Source: a virus
Direction: 5' to 3' (one strand)
IMG/VR virus record: IMGVR_UViG_3300028837_001532
Coordinates: 1 to 27,961 of that record
DNA length: 27,961 bases
A program made the position numbers and the translations under genes. The notes below the pieces were generated by a model that made no database searches, had not been told where the DNA came from, and was given only the letters and a program-made list of their open reading frames with translations. Positions 24,114 to 27,961 of this stretch are shown here, one piece after another; position 1 is the stretch's first letter, and each line of letters begins with the position of its first letter.

Positions 24114-24139
24114 TTAAATGGTTTCATTTATTTTTTATT
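24114..24139 (-). repeat. Junction repeat, copy 2
   Basis: This is an exact copy of 22942-22967. On the minus strand it reads through the end of the Panacea gene into ATGAAACCATTT and then a stop (MKPFNNKGV), apparently a relic of the helicase start left upstream of the inserted ankyrin gene. Confidence 0.85.
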
Positions 24140-24573
24140 TTTTTAAAGTATTTTTTCATACTTTCATGTGTAATTCGTTTATCTTTAGTTTTTCTAGCTT
24201 TTTGCAACGGTGTACTAGTTTTTATTAATTCTCTTAATTTCCATGCAGAATATTGTCCATAAACAATATATACTTCATCTAAAAATTCTTCAGTATCCTC
24301 ATCATAATTTTTAAAATTTATATCATTTATTTCTTCTGTTGATATATGTCCAGAACCGTAATCCTTAAATCTATGATATAAATCTGGAGTAACCGGACCA
24401 TGTCGCCATGCTTCAATTTCTTCTTTAAATAACGGTTTGTTGTATTTAGCTAAATATACCCCTTGCGCATAATAAAGTAATTTTTGTAATTTCTGGTTAG
24501 ATAATCCTTCCCCGCTTTCTATATCATTAGCTAAAGCTAAAAAATATTTTGTAACATCAAAACAAGTTAACAT
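24124..24573 (-). CDS. Panacea-domain (DUF4065, SocA/GepA-like) protein
   Basis: The 149-residue protein carries the Panacea hallmark: DVTKYFLALAN, GLSNQKLQKLLYYAQG (residues 21-36), then WRHGPVTPDLYHRFKDYG. Panacea domains act as antitoxins that bind many unrelated toxins, and in phages they are often annotated GepA. The usual toxin gene would adjoin; the immediate upstream gene (24593-25183) is the only candidate and is unrecognised. AAAGAG precedes the ATG. It is bounded by junction repeats on both sides, so it looks like a mobile cassette. It could neutralise a host abortive-infection toxin or form its own toxin-antitoxin pair. Confidence 0.85.
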   Translation of the reverse strand: MLTCFDVTKYFLALANDIESGEGLSNQKLQKLLYYAQGVYLAKYNKPLFKEEIEAWRHGPVTPDLYHRFKDYGSGHISTEEINDINFKNYDEDTEEFLDEVYIVYGQYSAWKLRELIKTSTPLQKARKTKDKRITHESMKKYFKKIKNK

Positions 24574-24589
24574 AATTTACTCTTTTTAG

Positions 24590-24608
24590 TGTTTAAATGG
24601 TTTCATTT
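24590..24608 (-). repeat. Junction repeat, copy 3 (19 bp)
   Basis: This copy is identical to 22939-22957. On the minus strand it reads ATGAAACCATTTAAACA followed by a stop, again like the first codons of the helicase (MKPFKH). It doubles as the last codons (NETI, stop) of the gene at 24593. Confidence 0.85.
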
Positions 24609-25183
24609 GTTATGAAAGAGTTGACAAATGATAAATATAAAATAAATTTTGCTATAAGTTGTTCTATAGCACTTTCTTCGATTTCCATTGAATTTTCAGA
24701 AAAAATTTCAGAAATATTAAAGAAACGCACTTGATTTTCAAATTTCTTAAATTTATGAATAAAAAATCTTAAATCAATATCTTTAACTTTTTTTAATATA
24801 ACAACTTCGTATCCATTTTTTATTGGGCCTATTGAACAAGAGCTAAAAAATCTATACCCTTCTTTTATATCCATATCCCGAATTTTGATATCTTCATTCG
24901 TGTACATGCAGGCATAGTGGTTGTAAAAAAGCTTTGTTCGTAAAATAAAAGATATTGTAGAATACTCAAATTCTATAAAATCATTATAAATAACCCCATT
25001 AATTATATCTCTTATTTTACGTTTCATAAGTACAGAAAAACAATCAAATTTTGGGAAATAAAAAAGTTTAAGTTTTTTATTCTTTATAGATTCCATTAAA
25101 TGTAATGAACCTTTAGTAAAAGGATAAGACACAATTGACTCATATTCAGTAGTATTATATTTAAAATTTGGTGTTAACGTCAT
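24593..25183 (-). CDS. Protein of unknown function upstream of Panacea gene
   Basis: The ATG at 25183 (MTLTPNFKYN) is chosen over 25207 because AAAGGA lies seven bases before it. That places the ribosome site inside the preceding ankyrin gene, overlapping it by 23 bases. The product (196 residues) mixes strands and helices with many aromatic residues (KLKLFYFPKFDCFSVLM, GYRFFSSCSIGPI). No family is recognised and no export signal seen. Adjacency to a Panacea antitoxin-domain gene makes it a toxin candidate by position only. Confidence 0.55.
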   Translation of the reverse strand: MTLTPNFKYNTTEYESIVSYPFTKGSLHLMESIKNKKLKLFYFPKFDCFSVLMKRKIRDIINGVIYNDFIEFEYSTISFILRTKLFYNHYACMYTNEDIKIRDMDIKEGYRFFSSCSIGPIKNGYEVVILKKVKDIDLRFFIHKFKKFENQVRFFNISEIFSENSMEIEESAIEQLIAKFILYLSFVNSFITNETI

Positions 25184-25586
25184 TTTGATATCCTTTAACA
25201 TACTCATTTAATAACCCCTTAATCTGCATATATTTCTGCCTTAAAACTGAACTTCGACATACAGAGATATAACCATTTAATGTTTGTATTACTGTTTTAT
25301 TTTGAAGCTCTGTATCAATACTTAATAAATATCTAACTACCTCAACTCTCGCCTTAAGACTCGCCCATTTAAGTGCATATCCACCATCCGTGTTTATATC
25401 AGCCCCTTTTTTAATTAAGTATTTTACTATTTCAAGATGTCCCTGCTCACAAGCCAGTCTTACTGCTTCGGATAAATACGAAGTAACATCAGCATTCTGG
25501 TTTTCTACTAAATCTTTAACTTTATTTATATTTCCTAAACTTGCTTCTTGTGTTAATTGTTTATTTATACACTTTAACATTGACAT
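25161..25586 (-). CDS. Ankyrin-repeat protein, 141 residues
   Basis: Three ankyrin repeats are clear: EASLGNINKVKDLVENQNADV, RLACEQGHLEIVKYLIKKGADIN (closest to consensus in the window) and LKWASLKARVEVVRYLL. A charged C-terminal helix follows. An alternative start two codons downstream has better spacing from GAGG. The leader INKQLTQEASLGNIN is shared, protein and DNA, with the next gene upstream, which lacks the repeats. The final codons overlap the next gene. Confidence 0.8.
   Translation of the reverse strand: MSMLKCINKQLTQEASLGNINKVKDLVENQNADVTSYLSEAVRLACEQGHLEIVKYLIKKGADINTDGGYALKWASLKARVEVVRYLLSIDTELQNKTVIQTLNGYISVCRSSVLRQKYMQIKGLLNEYVKGYQNDVNTKF
25524..25568 (-). repeat. 45-bp leader repeat, copy 1 (ankyrin gene)
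   Basis: This segment matches 26149-26193 (offset 625) at 43 of 45 bases. It encodes INKQL.x.EASLGNIN, the first ankyrin helix, near the N-terminus of both genes. Confidence 0.9.
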
Positions 25587-26199
25587 TAACCTCGCTTTTT
25601 AATCTGTTTATATCGTTATTTATGCATTTAAGAGCAGAATCATTAGACTTAATTTTATTATAGTATTTATAAACAGGTTTAGATATTTCTGAATAAGGTT
25701 TATAGATAATATCAATAATAAACTCTTTTATTATTTTGTCTAAATTTTTATATAAAGCAGTATTAAAAGAATTACTTTTTATAAAAGATGAGGTAATAAT
25801 TATACAAGTTAGTATAAAAAAACTATAGGGTAAATTCGAATAATTTTTAAACCATTTATTTTTTAAATTTGACATCTCTTTTAATCCTATATGTATATTT
25901 AATTCATCTGTTAATGATTCAAATAAATTATTTAGTTCTTTATATGTTAACGCAAAAAAGTTTATTTTTTTATGGTCTTCTTTATCATCTATATCAATAA
26001 GTTGAGTACACAAAAGAAATAAATAAGATGATACAACCTTCATTATGCTTAAATTATAAATAATAGGGTCTATAGTTTTAGTCTTATTGTCAAAACTAGA
26101 CAATAAATCATTTAATTCTAACTGTAACCATTCTGTCATATCATCTTCATTTATATTTCCTAAACTTGCTTCTCGTATTAATTGTTTATTTATTGTCAT
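25561..26199 (-). CDS. Unknown protein carrying an ankyrin leader
   Basis: Residues 1-17 (MTINKQLIREASLGNIN) copy the leader of the neighbouring ankyrin protein. The remaining 195 residues are unrelated, helical and include a hydrophobic stretch at about 123-140 (LPYSFFILTCIIITSSFI) that could cross a membrane. The gene looks like an ankyrin start fused to another body, perhaps by recombination at the 45-bp repeat. GAGGA serves as ribosome site, and the start overlaps the VRR-NUC stop. Function unknown. Confidence 0.55.
   Translation of the reverse strand: MTINKQLIREASLGNINEDDMTEWLQLELNDLLSSFDNKTKTIDPIIYNLSIMKVVSSYLFLLCTQLIDIDDKEDHKKINFFALTYKELNNLFESLTDELNIHIGLKEMSNLKNKWFKNYSNLPYSFFILTCIIITSSFIKSNSFNTALYKNLDKIIKEFIIDIIYKPYSEISKPVYKYYNKIKSNDSALKCINNDINRLKSEVNVNVKVYK
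26149..26193 (-). repeat. 45-bp leader repeat, copy 2
   Basis: The second copy of the leader at 25524-25568, with two base differences, both changing residues (T/I and Q/R). It lies at the start of the 212-residue gene. Confidence 0.9.
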
Positions 26200-26503
26200 T
26201 ACATTTTTCCTCTAAATAATGTTTTAACTTGTTTAAAGTTATATCATCATAAATAACTAAATAATCACCTTGAGCTTTTAATATAGATTTTTGACATGCT
26301 TTTTGTAGCGTAGATAAACCTCCTTCTCCTCGTCTAGGACTCTTAGCTTCTATACCTAAGAATTTACCTTTAATACAACATACAAAATCAGGAATACCGG
26401 CAGTTCCATATATACCGCTTTGTGGCATAAAATAAAATAATTTATGTTTTTTAAGAATTCTTTTAATTCTATCTTTAATGTTTGCTTCTGTTACTAATAT
26501 CAT
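26186..26503 (-). CDS. VRR-NUC domain nuclease
   Basis: This 105-residue single-domain nuclease of the PD-(D/E)XK type has E6 in the first helix, GIPDF with D39, GIEAKSP with E52 and K54, and LSTLQKAC with Q67, all expected catalytic or metal-site residues. Phage VRR-NUC proteins are often structure-specific (Holliday-junction-like) and travel with SNF2 helicase and PolA genes, as here. AAAGGA precedes the ATG. A copy of its first 20 codons lies at 27038-27103. Confidence 0.9.
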   Translation of the reverse strand: MILVTEANIKDRIKRILKKHKLFYFMPQSGIYGTAGIPDFVCCIKGKFLGIEAKSPRRGEGGLSTLQKACQKSILKAQGDYLVIYDDITLNKLKHYLEEKCNDNK

Positions 26504-26581
26504 TTTTTATTCCTTTTTTTTAATTAAAGTTATTTAATAATTCTTGAGCTTTAAAATATTGTTCTGCTTCAAGTCTTATAT
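26442..26581 (-). repeat. About 140-bp direct repeat, copy 1
   Basis: This is identical to 27042-27181 (offset exactly 600). It contains the first codons and ribosome site of the VRR-NUC gene and the end of the 22-residue-repeat gene. Similarity continues beyond 26581 because both genes consist of the same 66-bp unit. Confidence 0.95.
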
Positions 26582-26969
26582 TCCAATCTTCATCAGTTAA
26601 AGCTTCTTTAGTCCACCCAAGGTTTCTATATGCTTCAAGTCTTATATTCCAATCTTTATCAGTTAAGGCTTCTTTAGTCCACCCAAGTTTTCTATATGCT
26701 TCAAGTGCTTCAAGTCTTATATCACAATCTTTATCAGTTAAGGCTTCTTTAGTCCACCCAAGGTTTCTATATGCTTCAAATCTTATATACCAATCTTCAT
26801 CAGTTAAAGCTTCTTTAGTCCACCCAAGGTTTCTATAGGCTTCAAGTCTTATATTCCAATACTCATCAGTTAAAGCTTCTTTAGTCCACCCAAGTATTCT
26901 ATAAATAGTTATATTATTAACGCCTTTTTCTTTTAAAAAATTAAATTTATCCTGATATGTCTTTTTCAT
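26520..26969 (-). CDS. 22-residue-repeat protein (HEAT/LRV-like), short copy
   Basis: After a short leader (MKKTYQDKFNFLKEKG) the 149-residue protein is five units of a 22-residue repeat with consensus close to LGWTKEALTDEDWNIRLEAY, and ends EQYFKAQELLNNFN. Repeat phasing at DNA level is 66 bp except one 75-bp spacing caused by a three-residue LEA insertion. The helix-loop-helix pattern with D-x-D-x-x-I-R recalls HEAT and leucine-rich-variant solenoids, which bind proteins or nucleic acid. AGGAG precedes the ATG. No partner is evident; a longer paralogue lies upstream. Confidence 0.75.
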   Translation of the reverse strand: MKKTYQDKFNFLKEKGVNNITIYRILGWTKEALTDEYWNIRLEAYRNLGWTKEALTDEDWYIRFEAYRNLGWTKEALTDKDCDIRLEALEAYRKLGWTKEALTDKDWNIRLEAYRNLGWTKEALTDEDWNIRLEAEQYFKAQELLNNFN

Positions 26970-27037
26970 CCTCTTTCTCCTCTTAATTATAAATTTAAAA
27001 AATTATTACAATAAGTTTTCTTTTTAAATAAAAATTT

Positions 27038-27103
27038 TTAATTATGTTTTTTAAGAATTCTTTTAATTCTATCTTTAATGTTTGCTTCTGTTACTAATAT
27101 CAT
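27038..27103 (-). pseudogene. Truncated VRR-NUC start
   Basis: ATG at 27103 opens MILVTEANIKDRIKRILKKH, identical to the VRR-NUC N-terminus, followed by Asn and a stop. The ribosome site is kept. The rest of the nuclease is absent; 27000-27037 is AT-rich spacer. It is a duplication or deletion remnant within the 140-bp repeat. Confidence 0.8.
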
Positions 27104-27181
27104 TTTTTATTCCTTTTTTTTAATTAAAGTTATTTAATAATTCTTGAGCTTTAAAATATTGTTCTGCTTCAAGTCTTATAT
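27042..27181 (-). repeat. About 140-bp direct repeat, copy 2
   Basis: This is the second copy of 26442-26581. The 600-bp interval contains most of the short repeat gene, so the whole arrangement is a partial tandem duplication. Confidence 0.95.
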
Positions 27182-27961
27182 ACCAACACTCATCAGTTAA
27201 AGCTTCTTTAGTCCACCCAAGTTTTCTATATGCTTCAAGTCTTATATCACAATCTTTATCAGTTAAAGCTTCTTTAGTCCACCCAAGTTTTCTATATGCT
27301 TCAAGTCTTATTTCACAATCTTTATCAGTTAAAGCTTCTTTAGTCCACCCAAGTTTTCTATATGCTTCAAGTCTTATTTCACAATCTTTATCAGTTAAAG
27401 CTTCTTTAGTCCCCCCAAGTTTTCTATACGCTTCAAGTCTTATATCACAACACTCATCAGTTAAAGCTTCTTTAGTCCACCCAAGGTTTCTATATGCTTC
27501 AAGTCTTATATTCCAATCTTCTTCAGTTAAAGCTTCTTTAGTCCACCCAAGGTTTCTATATGCTTCAAGTCTTATATCACAATCTTTATCAGTTAAAGCT
27601 TCTTTAGTCCACCCAAGTTTTCTATATGCTTCACGTCTTATTTTCCAATCTTCATCAGTTAAAGCTTCTTTAGTCCACCCAAGTTTTCTATATGCTTCAA
27701 GTCTTATATCACAATCTTTATCAGTTAAAGCTTCTTTAGTCCACCCAAGTTTTCTATATGCTTCACGTCTTATATTCCAATCTTCTTCAGTTAAAGCTTC
27801 TTTAGTCCACCCAAGTATTCTATATGCTTCAAGTCTTATATCACAATCTTTATCAGTTAAAGCTTCTTTAGTCCACCCAAGTTTTCTATATGCTTCACGT
27901 CTTATTTTCCAATCTTCATCAGTTAAAGCTTCTTTAGTCCACCCAAGTATTCTATAAATAG
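27120..27961 (-). CDS. 22-residue-repeat protein, long copy (start outside window)
   Basis: An open frame runs from the stop at 27120 to the window edge, about 280 codons. It contains twelve 66-bp units in perfect register (the shared GTCC landmark falls at 27211, then every 66 bases to 27937) and the same C-terminal cap as the short paralogue. Compared with that paralogue, only about 20 N-terminal codons lie beyond the edge. Unit variation is concentrated at W/C/S-x-I/K and L/R in the helix (DWNIRLEA, DCDIRLEA, DWKIRREA), and one unit has GG for GW. Solenoid binding protein; ligand unknown. Confidence 0.8.
   Translation of the reverse strand, partial: IYRILGWTKEALTDEDWKIRREAYRKLGWTKEALTDKDCDIRLEAYRILGWTKEALTEEDWNIRREAYRKLGWTKEALTDKDCDIRLEAYRKLGWTKEALTDEDWKIRREAYRKLGWTKEALTDKDCDIRLEAYRNLGWTKEALTEEDWNIRLEAYRNLGWTKEALTDECCDIRLEAYRKLGGTKEALTDKDCEIRLEAYRKLGWTKEALTDKDCEIRLEAYRKLGWTKEALTDKDCDIRLEAYRKLGWTKEALTDECWYIRLEAEQYFKAQELLNNFN
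27181..27961 (-). repeat. 66-bp coding tandem array, 12 units
   Basis: Twelve near-identical 66-bp units without a single length change. High DNA identity between units and alternation of a few unit types suggest recent expansion by unequal recombination. The array continues to the window end. Confidence 0.95.

Noticed and set aside
26581-27961. Regular repeats resembling a CRISPR array
   Set aside because: The 66-bp units are contiguous, have no unique spacers and form one open coding frame with conserved protein repeats.
1-27961. tRNA, rRNA, integrase, repressor with peptidase, attachment site
   Set aside because: I looked for cloverleaf-like segments, integrase motifs and core-site duplications and saw none I can support in this window; the temperate nature is inferred only from cargo genes and polymerase type.

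Overview
The window is a phage or prophage segment from an AT-rich bacterial genome. The virion genes belong to the Mu-like baseplate type of contractile-tailed (myovirus-like) Caudoviricetes. Replication genes include a family A DNA polymerase, a primase-helicase, an SNF2-like helicase and a VRR-NUC nuclease. The sigma70-type promoters, a 3-TM-like holin and an M15 endolysin fit a Gram-negative host, but the species cannot be read from the sequence. Three ankyrin-repeat genes make a host living in or on eukaryotic cells plausible; that is inference.

Layout. (1) 1-4226, plus strand: baseplate spike (gp45-like), gp46-like and gp47-like baseplate proteins, gp48-like tail protein, a tail-fibre gene and a likely fibre-assembly protein. 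Two lesions lie here: gp46 and gp47 appear joined by a deletion, and the tail-fibre gene is frameshifted near 2870-2882. (2) 4226-6079, minus strand: three genes of unknown function (one secreted, one membrane protein) behind a bidirectional terminator and with their own promoter-like sequences. This is a moron-like cargo block inside the tail cluster. (3) 6318-11333, plus: a small virion-associated protein and a 1553-residue tail spike with a beta-helix. (4) 11378-13131, plus: the lysis cassette (holin, M15 endolysin, XhlA-like membrane protein) behind a good promoter. (5) 13128-18093, minus: primase-helicase, XRE-type regulator, a probable ssDNA-binding protein, two small paralogous proteins and a conserved phage protein, all downstream of a perfect TTGACA-N17-TATAAT promoter. 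(6) 18252-27961, minus: family A polymerase, small unknown genes, SNF2 helicase, three ankyrin genes, a Panacea-domain protein, two unknown genes, a VRR-NUC nuclease and two copies of a gene made of 22-residue repeats, the second running off the window end.

The late arm (plus) and early arm (minus) converge at 13128-13131. The polymerase, helicases, nuclease and ssDNA-binding protein form one replication module. The accessory genes packed among them are bounded by direct repeats (121 bp, 26/19 bp, 45 bp and about 140 bp) that contain the start region or leader of a neighbouring gene. This suggests that the right-hand operon grows and shrinks by recombination at gene boundaries, and it is the most notable feature of the window.
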